DNA of 64,000 nt. Source: Phycisphaerales bacterium (lineage in GTDB: Bacteria; Planctomycetota; Phycisphaerae; Phycisphaerales; SM1A02). Position 1 is the first letter of the stretch; every line of letters starts with the position of its first letter. Location: assembly GCA_029246705.1 (NCBI GenBank), contig JAQWMQ010000011.1, forward strand, positions 62,001 through 126,000, written 5' to 3'. The position numbers were made by a program, and so were the translations under genes. The notes below the pieces were generated by a model. That model was not told the DNA's origin. It was given only the letters and a program-made list of their open reading frames with translations, and did not search any database. Shown here piece by piece: positions 34,513 to 44,201 of the stretch.

Positions 34513-35195
34513 CCCCCAACGACATCCATGACAACACTGGTTCGGGCAACAGCGGGGTCGAACAGCCCCTGAGCTCGATGGACTTCTCCAACGACAGTGG
34601 TTTCGACCTGAACACCAGCGCCACGGCCAGCAGGCACATCGATCGCAACGCACTGGTCCTGGTCCTGATCATCGCTGCAACCGTGATCGGGCTCTGGTCC
34701 ATGCGGACGCTCTCGCCTTCCATGGCGAGTGACTCGGAGCAGACGCAGTTTCCCACGAATGTCTCGGTGGAACCCATCGACAACGCGATCATCGAGCGAC
34801 TGGCGGCTCCGGCGATCGGTGTCCAGGATTTCACGGTCGATCGTGATCCCTTCAAGACCTGGACCCCGGCACCGATCACCAACGAGGCCGCACTCATCGA
34901 GGAGTTCGTCGACGACGGCATCGTCGATCGGGCCACGATGTGCGCTGACTGGCAGACCGAGGTCAACGAGATCGCGGGCATGCTCACGCTCAAGTCGGTA
35001 CTCGGTGGTGGAACGCCTCGGGCACTGGTCAACATCGAGGGCGTGCTGCTCACCATCGGCGAGACCTTCGACATCGCCGAAACCCAGCTTGAATTCAGGG
35101 TCGAGGGAACCGGACGACGTTCCGTTCGACTCAGTGCGTACAACTCCGGCATCGACTGCTGGCATGAAGTAATGGTCTCGATGGACGTCGAGTGA
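34509..35195 (+). CDS. PilP/GspC-like single-span protein
   Basis: A 228-residue protein. A polar N-terminal region of about 45 residues precedes one transmembrane helix (about 48-66, ALVLVLIIAATVIGLWSM). The periplasmic part carries DFTVDRDPFKTW and a C-terminal beta domain with the pattern LTLKSVLGGGTPRALVNIEGVLLTIGETF, similar to the homology region shared by PilP and GspC that contacts the secretin. Assignment rests on that pattern and on position after pilO, with which it overlaps by four bases. A pilus secretin gene is not in the window. Confidence 0.68.
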   Translation: MTPNDIHDNTGSGNSGVEQPLSSMDFSNDSGFDLNTSATASRHIDRNALVLVLIIAATVIGLWSMRTLSPSMASDSEQTQFPTNVSVEPIDNAIIERLAAPAIGVQDFTVDRDPFKTWTPAPITNEAALIEEFVDDGIVDRATMCADWQTEVNEIAGMLTLKSVLGGGTPRALVNIEGVLLTIGETFDIAETQLEFRVEGTGRRSVRLSAYNSGIDCWHEVMVSMDVE

Positions 35196-35217
35196 TCATT
35201 GGAAGCGGGTCTGACAC

Positions 35218-37155
35218 GTGGGTAACTTTCGATTTGATGACTTGATGAAGGATCTCGGCGTGCCCGGGAAGCAGGGACGTGACCGCAAGCCCCAGCCCGT
35301 CAGTGAGAGACAGAGTGTCGCTGAAGTCAGACCCGATCTCTCCGGAGCCGGTCTTGGCGAAGCGGTGGCTCCGACACCGAAGAACGCGTCGAACGTCATC
35401 CGCCCCGACGATGCCCTCAGCGAACTCTGGACTCCGGAGGAACGGTCCGGTCAGGGTGGCGACCTGGCTTCACTCGTGACCGAGCGGGGCTATCTCAACA
35501 ACGAGCAACTCGAGTCCGCTCGCCGCATGGAGCGTCAGGTTCCCGGCAGGGCCCTTTCCGCACTCATGGTGGACGCCGGCGGGGACGAGGCCGGCATCCA
35601 GTCCGTCGTTGCCGAGCTTTCAAGGATTCCGTTCGAGCGCATTGAACCTGATTCAGGTGTGGAATGGGACCGCACGTTCCTTCGTACGCTCGGTTCCGAA
35701 TACTGCCGTGAAAAGTCGATCCTGCCCCTCCGACGCGAGGGATCCAGAATCGTGGTTGGTACCACCGAACCGGACGACCTGTTCCTGCTGGAGGACGTCA
35801 AGCGTCGACTTGGTGTCGCGGTCCTCAAGCATGTCCTGATGACCCGGACCGACATTCTCCAGGCGATCGAGAGCCATGGTGAGACCTCCGTCGAGGAAAT
35901 CGATGTCGAGGACCTGCTCGCCAACGTCGAGGAGGATGAAGTCGAGGTCAAGGAGAAGGATGACGAGTTCACGGACTTCGAGGCCGAGGCGGAATCCTCC
36001 CCCGTGGTCAAGTACGTGAATCACATCATCCAGACCGCGGTCAAGGAAGGCGCTTCGGACATCCACATCGAACCAGGCGAGGAAACCCTCAAGATTCGAT
36101 TCAGGATCGATGGCGTGCTCTTCGAGATGATGACGCCGCCTCGCAAGATGCACGGTGCCCTGACCTCGCGAATCAAGATCATGTCGAATCTCGACATCGC
36201 TGAACGAAGACTTCCCCAGGATGGTCGAATCTGCGCCACCGTCATGGGACGCCGCATGGACCTCCGTGTCTCGACGGTACCGACCCCGCGTGGCGAGAAG
36301 ACCGTCATGCGTATTCTCGATACGCGTTCGATCAACGTGACCCTGGACGATCTCGGTTTCGGCCCGGATCAGCTCACCGTCTGGAAGGGACAGATCTCCC
36401 AGCCTCATGGCGTGATCCTGGTCACGGGTCCAACGGGTTCGGGTAAGACGACGACCCTGTACTCGTCCATCCGTCAGATGGATCGAAGACGACTCAACAT
36501 CTCCACGGTCGAGGATCCCGTCGAATACCACCTCGATGGAATCACCCAGATCCAGACCCATGACCTGATCGGGATGAACTTCTCCACCGCCTTGAAATCA
36601 CTGCTTCGCCAGGACCCGGATGTCATTCTCGTGGGTGAGATTCGTGATCTCGACACCGCCACCACCGCGATCCAGGCATCGTTGACCGGTCACCTCGTTC
36701 TGAGCACGCTTCACACCAATGATGCACCGAGCTCGATCACGCGACTCATCAACATCGGCATCGAACCCTTCCTTGCCGGCGCTGCGGTCAATTCGATCCT
36801 CGCTCAGCGACTGGTTCGCCGCATCTGTCCGGCATGCAGCACCGAGCAGCCCGTTCCTTCCGAGATGGCCGACTTCCTGTCGGTTCACGGAATACGTCGG
36901 AAGACCCTGGCTCAAGGCAGCGGCTGCAGTGCCTGTCGAGAGACCGGGTATTCCGGTCGAAGCGGACTCTACGAACTGCTGGTCCTCGATGATTTCCTTC
37001 GCGATCGGATTGCAAGCAATCCGAACGTCACCGAGTTCCGGCGACTCTGTGTCGAGCGGGGGATGGCGACGCTGCGAGATGATGGTTTCGCGAAGGTCGA
37101 ATCTGGTGCCACCACGGTTGAAGAGGTTCTTCGCGTCACCGAGGCGACCATCTGA
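35218..37155 (+). CDS. pilB: Type IV pilus/type II secretion assembly ATPase (PilB/GspE)
   Basis: A 645-residue hexameric motor ATPase. Residues ~75-215 contain an MshEN-type N-terminal domain (LASLVTERGYLNNEQLESARRM), then an acidic linker, then the ATPase core. The Walker A is GPTGSGKTT (404-412, Lys410), the Asp box is near 350-375, the Walker B is DVILVGEIRD (468-477, Glu474) and the His box LSTLHTNDAPSSITRLINIG follows. A zinc site is formed by C537-x2-C540 and C570-x2-C573, as in GspE/PilB but not in the retraction ATPase PilT. The start is a GTG at 35218. It ends the pil operon; no PilC/GspF gene is adjacent. Confidence 0.92.
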   Translation: MGNFRFDDLMKDLGVPGKQGRDRKPQPVSERQSVAEVRPDLSGAGLGEAVAPTPKNASNVIRPDDALSELWTPEERSGQGGDLASLVTERGYLNNEQLESARRMERQVPGRALSALMVDAGGDEAGIQSVVAELSRIPFERIEPDSGVEWDRTFLRTLGSEYCREKSILPLRREGSRIVVGTTEPDDLFLLEDVKRRLGVAVLKHVLMTRTDILQAIESHGETSVEEIDVEDLLANVEEDEVEVKEKDDEFTDFEAEAESSPVVKYVNHIIQTAVKEGASDIHIEPGEETLKIRFRIDGVLFEMMTPPRKMHGALTSRIKIMSNLDIAERRLPQDGRICATVMGRRMDLRVSTVPTPRGEKTVMRILDTRSINVTLDDLGFGPDQLTVWKGQISQPHGVILVTGPTGSGKTTTLYSSIRQMDRRRLNISTVEDPVEYHLDGITQIQTHDLIGMNFSTALKSLLRQDPDVILVGEIRDLDTATTAIQASLTGHLVLSTLHTNDAPSSITRLINIGIEPFLAGAAVNSILAQRLVRRICPACSTEQPVPSEMADFLSVHGIRRKTLAQGSGCSACRETGYSGRSGLYELLVLDDFLRDRIASNPNVTEFRRLCVERGMATLRDDGFAKVESGATTVEEVLRVTEATI

Positions 37156-37166
37156 TTCCGGCGGTC

Positions 37167-37709
37167 TCATCGCCAGAATGCGGCGATGCAGAGTGTCAAC
37201 CAGACCGCGAAGGAACAGGGAAGCTTCGCAAGGGTCCCAAGCACCCGGCCGATCACCGCTCCCGCCGCGGGCTTGAGGGTGTCCTTGAGCTTCACGTCGT
37301 TGGCGTTGCTGATCTCGCCGATGATCGCGCCCACGCCACAACCGATGAATGCTCCGATCAATGATCCGATGGGGGGGATGATGGGTATGAACAGTACCGC
37401 CCCGACTATGCCGCCTGTCAAGGCGCCAAACATGCCCTTCTTCGATGCGCCACCCTTCTTGGCACCGAACGCGCCGGCAATGAGCTCGAAGACTTCTCCC
37501 AGGCCGCCGATGATCACCGCCACGACCAGTACCCAGATGGAAAACATGTAGGGACTGTCGGCTGGTGCCCAGAGTCTCTGCACGAATTCAAGCGCTATGG
37601 CCATGAGGATGATGATCCACGTGCCAGGCATGCCGATCAAAACGAGACCCAGGCAGGCCATCCCAAGCAACGTGAACAGAGTTGCGGCAACGTAATCAAG
37701 CCACTCCAA
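37167..37709 (-). CDS. DUF456 family membrane protein
   Basis: A 180-residue protein with five or six hydrophobic spans. It has the glycine-zipper repeats of the DUF456 family (VFELIAGAFGAKKGGASKKG, GALTGGIVGAVLF and GSLIGAFIGCGVGAIIGE). Function is unknown; the glycine-zipper hairpins suggest a membrane-inserted oligomer. The start is TTG at 37709, supported by AGGAGG eight bases upstream. It is convergent with pilB (12 bases between stops), and a small hairpin overlaps its last codons. It is divergent from the lanthipeptide operon. Confidence 0.82.
   Translation of the reverse strand: MEWLDYVAATLFTLLGMACLGLVLIGMPGTWIIILMAIALEFVQRLWAPADSPYMFSIWVLVVAVIIGGLGEVFELIAGAFGAKKGGASKKGMFGALTGGIVGAVLFIPIIPPIGSLIGAFIGCGVGAIIGEISNANDVKLKDTLKPAAGAVIGRVLGTLAKLPCSFAVWLTLCIAAFWR
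37168..37188. terminator. Hairpin between convergent pilB and DUF456 genes
   Basis: CATCGCC (37168-37174) pairs with GGCGATG (37182-37188) around a seven-base loop. It overlaps the end of the DUF456 reading frame and has no T-tract, so it is a weak candidate terminator for pilB. Confidence 0.35.
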
Positions 37710-37897
37710 TGGAAGATCCTCCTGAAATGTCTTCTGCAGAGTTCTTGGGAAAAGTCAACGACGTCTTTTCGCAAGATGCCCACATCGTACCTGCCTGTAA
37801 GTCATTGAGGACTGATTTATCGGATCTGGACCGCACTATGGTTGTGTTCGCCTTCGCTATGATGATCCGGTCCTGAATTGGTATCACGGAGCAATAG

Positions 37898-39229
37898 ATG
37901 AGCCAGCGAACACTCAAGTCTCTCGTGCGACAAGAGGCATTGGAAGACTTCTCGTCATCGGAACTCCTTGACCAGCGCATGGTCGTCATCGCCGGCAAGG
38001 GATGGATACTGCTGGTGGTGATCGTCACTTCAATCCTGCTTTCGATCGTCTGGGGGATCGTCGGAGAGATTCCGATCACCGTGAACGGGCAGGGCGTCAT
38101 TCTCGACGTGAAGGCGCCTCTGGTCCTCCAGAATCCCTATGCAAAGGGTGCAGTGGTCGAGATACCGGTCAAGGTCGGAGATGTCGTTGAAGCGGACCAG
38201 CTTCTGATGCTCATCGCGGATCCGGTCATCGATTCGAACCTCAAGACCGCTCAGTCCGATCTGGATCTCCTGCGCAGCAACAATAAACTTGCCACCGAAT
38301 CCGAGGAAAATGTCCTGTCCAAGCAGCAGGAGACGGTCACGCGTCAGCTGGAAGCGACCTTCTCGACGCTTGAACGGACCAGGAAGTTGATCGATCTGTA
38401 CAAGAAACAGGTCACCGACCAGCAGTCACTTGCGGACAAGAACCTGATTCCGATCTCCCAGTTGATCGCAACCCAGTCACTCCTGTTCCAGGCCGAGGAG
38501 GACGAGAAGACCCAGTTCTCCGCCTTGAGCAAGCTTGAATCGGACCTTGCTTCACAGGAATCGGAACTGGTCATGAATCGACAGCAGCGTGCCCAGGCGA
38601 TCAAGACCAAGGAAATCGAGGTCGAGCGGTACACCACCGAAAGCACCAAGTCCCAGGTGATTCGTGCGCCGGTACGGGGACGCATCATCGAGATAGAGGT
38701 CAACAGCGGGTCAGTGGTGACCCCCGGTTTGTCGATCGCGACCATCATTCCGCTTGACGAGGAGAAGATCAAGGGGCGGGTCGACGTCTTCGCGATCTCA
38801 TTCGTCGCCTACGGCATAGGCAAGCAGGTCAAGCCCGGCATGGTCGCTCGACTGGGCGTCCCATTCGCCCCGACCACTGAATTCGGTTTCATCGAAGCGA
38901 AGGTCAGTGCGGTTTCCGAGTACGCACTTGACGAGGACGAAGTGGCTCGTCAGGTCGGAAGCACTTCGCTGGCGAAGAAGATCATGTCCTCTGCGAGCGT
39001 TCCGCTTCGGGTCACTCTCGAGCTGTCGTATGACTCCTCCACCCAGAGTGGCCTTGCGTGGACCAGCGGGGCTGGTTTCCCCGGGCAGATTCCGCCCTTG
39101 ACCGAATGCACCGTGCAGATCACCACCCGTAGCCAACGACCGATCCAGATCCTCATCCCCTGGCTCAAGAAACAGGTTGGTATCGATTCCGATATCACAC
39201 CCGGTGAGGGTGACGGCCTGTCTTCATGA
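37898..39229 (+). CDS. HlyD-family secretion adaptor of an NHLM-type lanthipeptide exporter
   Basis: A 443-residue membrane fusion protein. A cytoplasmic N-terminus (to ~32) and one transmembrane helix (about 33-57) precede the half-lipoyl domain (NPYAKGAVVEIPVKVGDVVEADQLL), a long alpha-hairpin (about 115-235) and the second lipoyl half (VIRAPVRGRIIEIEVNSGSVV). A beta-barrel ends the chain, and a Trp-Leu-rich C-terminus (ILIPWLKKQVGI) resembles other adaptors of the NHLM (nitrile-hydratase-leader microcin) systems. It bridges the ABC exporters and the TolC-like channel encoded downstream. The GGAG six bases before the ATG fits. It is the first gene of the operon and overlaps the next by four bases (ATGA). 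Confidence 0.85.
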   Translation: MSQRTLKSLVRQEALEDFSSSELLDQRMVVIAGKGWILLVVIVTSILLSIVWGIVGEIPITVNGQGVILDVKAPLVLQNPYAKGAVVEIPVKVGDVVEADQLLMLIADPVIDSNLKTAQSDLDLLRSNNKLATESEENVLSKQQETVTRQLEATFSTLERTRKLIDLYKKQVTDQQSLADKNLIPISQLIATQSLLFQAEEDEKTQFSALSKLESDLASQESELVMNRQQRAQAIKTKEIEVERYTTESTKSQVIRAPVRGRIIEIEVNSGSVVTPGLSIATIIPLDEEKIKGRVDVFAISFVAYGIGKQVKPGMVARLGVPFAPTTEFGFIEAKVSAVSEYALDEDEVARQVGSTSLAKKIMSSASVPLRVTLELSYDSSTQSGLAWTSGAGFPGQIPPLTECTVQITTRSQRPIQILIPWLKKQVGIDSDITPGEGDGLSS

Positions 39230-41403
39230 CTTCGCGAAGGCCTCAATCCGGTCTCGTGTCGACGCCGACGATCCTTCAGATGGAGGCCGTTGAATGTGGC
39301 GCGGCCTCTCTTGCCATGGTTCTGGCCTACTACGGCCGGTACATCCCTCTTGAGCAGATTCGAGTCGATTGCGGGGTCTCACGCGACGGTTCGCGCGCGG
39401 ATCGCATCAAGTCAGCCGCTCAGTTGCACGGACTCGAGTGCAAGGGGCATCGGCGAGACATCGACGACCTTCGGGAATCCACTCTTCGCCCCGCGATCCT
39501 CTTCTGGGGCTTCGGTCACTTCGTGGTGTTCGAGGGCATGAAGGGTGACAAGTTCAGGATCAATGATCCTGCTCTTGGTCGCCGCCTGATCGATGCCGAG
39601 ACCTTCAGCAAGCAGTTCACCGGCATCGTGCTCGAGTTCGCCCCGAAGGACGACTTCAAAAAGATGGGCAGGCCGACGACCCTGCTTTCCGGCTTCATGG
39701 AATGGGTCAATGGAAACTGGGCCGCGATCTTCTTCGCGATGGCTTGCGGGATACTCGTGGCGATACCCGGCCTGGTCATCCCCGGACTGACCAAGGCCTA
39801 CATCGATTTCGTCATCGTCCAGGGGCGGGTGGACTTCTCCACCGTGATCGTCCTCATCTTCATCGGTGCGGTCATCATCCAGATACTCCTGGTCACGCTC
39901 AAGGCATACGTCCTGGCGAGGCTCGAGGTGAAGATATTCCTCGTGCGATCCATTCGGATGACCGAGCACATGTTCAGGTTGCCGCTGATGTTCTTCCAGC
40001 AGAGATTCCCCGGAGACCTCGTCTCCAGGTTCGTCTCGAACCAGACCATCGCCTCCAATCTCGGAAACGGCCTCACCAGCGGAGTGATAAGCCTGCTCAC
40101 CGCCATCTGCTATGCGGTCGTCCTCATCTCGTTCCAGCCGCTCATCGGTGGAATCGCGGTGGTATCAACGGTGCTCCTGCTCTCCGCGCTTCGCATCACC
40201 AACTCGCGGGTCATCGACAGCAACAACTCTCTCCAGCAGGAGATCGGACGCCAGTACGGCATGTTGATGTCCATGATGAAGAACATCACCGAGATCAAGG
40301 CGACCAGTCGTGAGAACGACGTGTTCAGCACCTGGGCCGGGTACCAGGCCAAGAGCACCAATTCACAACAGAAGCTTTCGGGGATCAGCACCTGGCTGGA
40401 CTCCCTGCCGGTCCTGGTCAGCGGAATTCTCGTCAACGTCATCGTTCTCACGCTTGGTGGGTATTGGGTCATGACCGGCGACCTCACCTTGGGCGGGCTC
40501 ATCGCCATGCAGATGATCGCCAACCTCCTGATCGCGCCCGTCAACCGGATCGTGATGCTCGCAAGGACCCTGCAGCTCACGCGAGCGGACATCGCGCGTG
40601 TCAACGACGTGCTCAACTACAAGGCCGACGCGGCCATGGTGGGCACGAACTTCACCATGAATGGCACGACTGCGGTCGAGAAGCTCCCCGGGGAGATCGA
40701 GTTTAGAAACGTCACATTCGGTTTCGACCCGGCCAGTCCTCCGCTGATCTCGGATCTCTCGTTCAGGATTCCCTCGGGAACGCGCATGGCCATCACCGGT
40801 GGATCCGGGTCGGGCAAGTCGACGATCGCCGATCTCATCCTCGGTCTTCATGTTCCCTGGTCCGGCGAGATCCTCGTCGATGGTCGAAACCTGCAGTCGA
40901 TCCCGCAGGAAACGCTTGCGAACTCGCTCACCGGGGTGAGCGAGTCGATCACGATCTTTGCCGGCACGGTTCGCGACAACATCACCCTCTGGGACCACAG
41001 CGTCTCCGATGAGGACATCGTAGATGCGATGAGCGATGCCTCCTGTCACGAACTCCTTGCCCGCGTTGGTGGTCTTGATGCGTACGTGGCCGAGTCAGGA
41101 CGGAATTTCAGCGGGGGTCAGCAGCAGAGAATGGAGATCGCTCGTGCCCTGGTGCGCAAGCCGAGTTTCATCATCCTCGACCAGGCGACCTCGGCTCTCG
41201 ATGCGGAAACGGAATTCTTGATCGACGATCGCATACGTGCCCGGGGTTGTGGGGCACTGATCATCTCGCAGCGGATGAACGTCTTCAAGGATGTGGATCA
41301 CATCCTCGTTCTTGAAAAAGGCAGCGTCGTCGAGCAGGGAACACACGAGAGCCTGCTTGAGCTTGGTGGTCAGTACTCGGTGATCATGGAGCAGAATTCT
41401 TGA
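39226..41403 (+). CDS. C39 peptidase-ABC exporter of the NHLM type with a degenerate ATP site
   Basis: A 725-residue peptidase-containing transporter. The N-terminal C39 domain has catalytic Cys24 (QMEAVECGAASLAM), His98 (FGHFVVFEG) and Asp114 (INDPALG), all intact. It should cut leader peptides after a double-Gly-type site during export. A six-span ABC membrane domain (about 165-450) and a nucleotide-binding domain follow. Walker A GGSGSGKST (Lys531) and signature FSGGQQQRM are good, but the catalytic Glu after Walker B is Gln653 (ILDQATSALD) and the switch His is Gln682 (IISQRMNVF). Both changes normally abolish hydrolysis, so this subunit probably binds ATP without turning it over. The next gene encodes a canonical partner. 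Confidence 0.9.
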   Translation: MTSRRPQSGLVSTPTILQMEAVECGAASLAMVLAYYGRYIPLEQIRVDCGVSRDGSRADRIKSAAQLHGLECKGHRRDIDDLRESTLRPAILFWGFGHFVVFEGMKGDKFRINDPALGRRLIDAETFSKQFTGIVLEFAPKDDFKKMGRPTTLLSGFMEWVNGNWAAIFFAMACGILVAIPGLVIPGLTKAYIDFVIVQGRVDFSTVIVLIFIGAVIIQILLVTLKAYVLARLEVKIFLVRSIRMTEHMFRLPLMFFQQRFPGDLVSRFVSNQTIASNLGNGLTSGVISLLTAICYAVVLISFQPLIGGIAVVSTVLLLSALRITNSRVIDSNNSLQQEIGRQYGMLMSMMKNITEIKATSRENDVFSTWAGYQAKSTNSQQKLSGISTWLDSLPVLVSGILVNVIVLTLGGYWVMTGDLTLGGLIAMQMIANLLIAPVNRIVMLARTLQLTRADIARVNDVLNYKADAAMVGTNFTMNGTTAVEKLPGEIEFRNVTFGFDPASPPLISDLSFRIPSGTRMAITGGSGSGKSTIADLILGLHVPWSGEILVDGRNLQSIPQETLANSLTGVSESITIFAGTVRDNITLWDHSVSDEDIVDAMSDASCHELLARVGGLDAYVAESGRNFSGGQQQRMEIARALVRKPSFIILDQATSALDAETEFLIDDRIRARGCGALIISQRMNVFKDVDHILVLEKGSVVEQGTHESLLELGGQYSVIMEQNS

Positions 41404-44201
41404 TCCCTGAAGACGGCACCATTTCGGTTGATTGGCTTGAAGACCTGTCGGTCAAGCGTGTTCAGACCGTTCGCGGTTCGCTTTCCGGCGTCTCCGATTT
41501 CTCGTTCCTGATGGTGGCCACGGGGCAACTCGGTCTGTTCGGACAGCGAATGAACGAGGGTGCCGCCGAGGGCTCGCCGGTATCGCTTGCTTCCGCGGGA
41601 CCGGGCGAACTCATCTTCATGCCACGTGACACCGATACGATCAGATTCTGGGTTCGCTCGATATCGAACACCGAAGTGATCCCGATTGCACTGGGTGATG
41701 TTCCAGGCGCAGGCTGCCTCGAGAAACTCACCGAGGCACTGGTCGGATTCACCACGCAACTGGCCAGCGAGGAGTTGCGATTCTGGATGCGGGCTGGTTC
41801 CAAGACCGACGGGGTCGTCGTCTCCGGTCAGGATGTCTCCGGGGCGAGCCGTTCGGTTGCACTTACCACTGCCATTCAGGCACTCATGAACGAGTTGGAG
41901 GTGGTTTCGAACACCGGTGTCGAACACGACCAGCTCCAGGCGCTTGCGGCGAACTACTCGGCCTGCATCGAGCTCGCCAGCATCGAGCAGATCGAATGTA
42001 ATGATCGTCAGTTCATGGATCAGGTGAAGTCCACCCAGACCCTGAATGCAAGATCGCTGGACGATTCACTGCGTGGAATATCCACGAGCATGCGGATGAT
42101 CGATCCCGTGCAGGCACCCGGACCGGGAGCTGATTCCTACGATTCCGCTTGCCGTCTGGTCGCGGCGCAGATGGGCGTCCACTTGCACGAGGCGACCGGT
42201 GGTCTGCAAGATTCGCGAAGTTCTCCGATCGAGACCTTCTGTCGTTCGGCACATCTCAAGCACCGTACCGTCCTGCTCGAGTCGTCATGGTGGGACCAGA
42301 ACGCCGGACACCTCCTGACCAACCATGAGGCGACCTCCGCCCCGGTCGCCCTGATTCGAACCCGAACCGGATACCGGGCCCATGTCTTCGAGGCGGATGG
42401 GACGGTCAAGGTCGTCAAGGTTGATCGCCGATTCGCACAGGAGCTTTCCCCGCACGCGGATATGCTCTATCCCTCCCTGCCCTCGGGGAGGATCGGGTTT
42501 CGTGAGGTTGCCAGCTTCGCCTTTCGTGGCGCGCGGGGCGATCTCCTGTTGATGTTCTTGGCCACCCTGGTGCTTGCGGTCTTCAATGCAACGACGCCTG
42601 TGATCCTGTCCTGGATCGTGGGTTGGGTCATCCCGCTGGTCCAGGTCAATGCGATCTTCTACTTCGGTGCGCTGCTCCTGCTTGCCGCGGTGGGCTCCGC
42701 CATGGTTCATGTCGTCTCGGGTTTCGCCTTCCTGCGCATCGAGACCAGGTCCAGTTTCTACGTCCTCGCCGCATTCGTCGATCGTGTGCTTCGCCTTCCT
42801 GCCAACTTCTTCCGAATGCAGTCCTCGGGCGACCTGTCCCAGCGCGTCATGGCGATCGAACAGATTCGTTCGAGAATCACCCAGTCGGTGGTGTCCATCA
42901 CCGTCTCCTTCATGTCGGGCTTTGCCTACGTGATCCTGATGTTCTACTACGACTTCGAACTCGGCCTGGTCGCACTGGGGCTTGTGGTGCTGCTCCTGGT
43001 CTCGCTGTGCGTGTTCGGAGTGCTGCTCGCTCGTGCCGAATTCGTGGTGGCGAGCGCCAAGGGCACGCTCGACGGGGTGTCGCTCGACGTGTTCTCCGGG
43101 ATCCGCCAGATCAGGATCCAGGGTTCCTTCCGCCGGGTGCTCACGCGCCTGATCGAACACCTGGGAGAGCTTGGACGTGCCTCCTATGTCGCCGCCATCT
43201 ACCAGGTGATCATCGTCGTCATCACGACGGTGATGCCTGCCATCGCGACCATCGTCTTCTTCGCCTACTACGGTGAGAACTACATGGTGGGTGGGGCAGT
43301 GGCTCTCGAGTCGGCTCACTTCGTCGCCTTCCTGTCCGCACTGACCGCCTTCTTCGGCAGTGCAACCCTGCTGGGCTCGGCGATCCCGACCATTGCTGGC
43401 GTCTTCCCGCTCTTCCGGCGACTGCGCCCGATCATGGACTGCGAGCTGGAGATTGAAAGCACCAAGCGACGTCCGAGTACGGTCGAGGGTTCCATCGAGG
43501 TTCGAGACCTCGTCTTCCGTTATTCGGATGATCTTCCTCCGGTTCTGGACGGCATCAGCATGAAGATCGAGAAGGGGCAGTTCATCGCGCTGGTCGGTCA
43601 GACCGGTTGCGGCAAGTCCACGCTCATCAAGATCCTGCTCGGTCTGGAGATCCCGGAATCAGGACAGGTTCTTTTCGACGACACCCCACTTGAAAACGTC
43701 GACCCATCGGGAATACGCTCCCAGATCGGGGTGGTGATGCAGTCCTTGCAGCTCATGCCCGGAAACATCAAGAGCACGATTCTTGGCATGGGTTCCAATC
43801 TTCCCATCGATGCGGCATGGGAGGCTGCCAAGCTCGCCAATATCGATCAGGAGATCGACGCAATGCCCATGGGCATGCTCACGGTGGTCACCGGCAGCGC
43901 CTTGTCCGGTGGGCAGTCCCAGCGACTTCTCATCGCAAGGGCACTCGTGGGTAATCCGTCGATCCTGTTCATGGACGAGGCGACCAGCGCACTCGACAAC
44001 AAGGCTCAGGCCTCGATCACCGAGACGATAAACAATCTCGGGGTCACCAGGCTGGTGATCGCACATCGACTCTCGACCATCAAGGACGCCGACGTGATTC
44101 ACGTGCTTGACGAGGGACGCATCGTCCAGAGCGGAACCTTCGATGAACTGTCCGCACAGGAAGGTTTTTTCACCGAATTGATGAAGAGGCAGATGTCATG
44201 A
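41400..44201 (+). CDS. Second NHLM-type ABC exporter with N-terminal extension
   Basis: A 933-residue ABC transporter. Residues 1-330 form a soluble extension without a C39 triad, probably a regulatory or substrate-docking region as in other NHLM second ABC proteins. The six-span membrane domain occupies about 365-655 (FRGARGDLLLMFLATLVLAV onward). The nucleotide-binding domain is canonical: Walker A GQTGCGKST (Lys739), signature LSGGQSQRL, catalytic Glu860 (FMDEATSALD) and switch His889 (VIAHRLST). Together with the degenerate first ABC protein it would make a heterodimer with one active hydrolysis site. The start is a TTG overlapping the previous stop (TTGA); an internal start is possible. 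The end overlaps the TolC gene by four bases. Confidence 0.87.
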   Translation: MIPEDGTISVDWLEDLSVKRVQTVRGSLSGVSDFSFLMVATGQLGLFGQRMNEGAAEGSPVSLASAGPGELIFMPRDTDTIRFWVRSISNTEVIPIALGDVPGAGCLEKLTEALVGFTTQLASEELRFWMRAGSKTDGVVVSGQDVSGASRSVALTTAIQALMNELEVVSNTGVEHDQLQALAANYSACIELASIEQIECNDRQFMDQVKSTQTLNARSLDDSLRGISTSMRMIDPVQAPGPGADSYDSACRLVAAQMGVHLHEATGGLQDSRSSPIETFCRSAHLKHRTVLLESSWWDQNAGHLLTNHEATSAPVALIRTRTGYRAHVFEADGTVKVVKVDRRFAQELSPHADMLYPSLPSGRIGFREVASFAFRGARGDLLLMFLATLVLAVFNATTPVILSWIVGWVIPLVQVNAIFYFGALLLLAAVGSAMVHVVSGFAFLRIETRSSFYVLAAFVDRVLRLPANFFRMQSSGDLSQRVMAIEQIRSRITQSVVSITVSFMSGFAYVILMFYYDFELGLVALGLVVLLLVSLCVFGVLLARAEFVVASAKGTLDGVSLDVFSGIRQIRIQGSFRRVLTRLIEHLGELGRASYVAAIYQVIIVVITTVMPAIATIVFFAYYGENYMVGGAVALESAHFVAFLSALTAFFGSATLLGSAIPTIAGVFPLFRRLRPIMDCELEIESTKRRPSTVEGSIEVRDLVFRYSDDLPPVLDGISMKIEKGQFIALVGQTGCGKSTLIKILLGLEIPESGQVLFDDTPLENVDPSGIRSQIGVVMQSLQLMPGNIKSTILGMGSNLPIDAAWEAAKLANIDQEIDAMPMGMLTVVTGSALSGGQSQRLLIARALVGNPSILFMDEATSALDNKAQASITETINNLGVTRLVIAHRLSTIKDADVIHVLDEGRIVQSGTFDELSAQEGFFTELMKRQMS

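Noticed and set aside
37727-37876. Short plus-strand ORF just before the lanthipeptide operon (MSSAEFLGKVNDVFSQD...), considered as a precursor peptide
   Set aside because: It overlaps the ribosome-binding site and start of the minus-strand DUF456 gene, has no Gly-Gly site, one Cys and a hydrophobic C-terminus, so it does not look like a lanthipeptide core.
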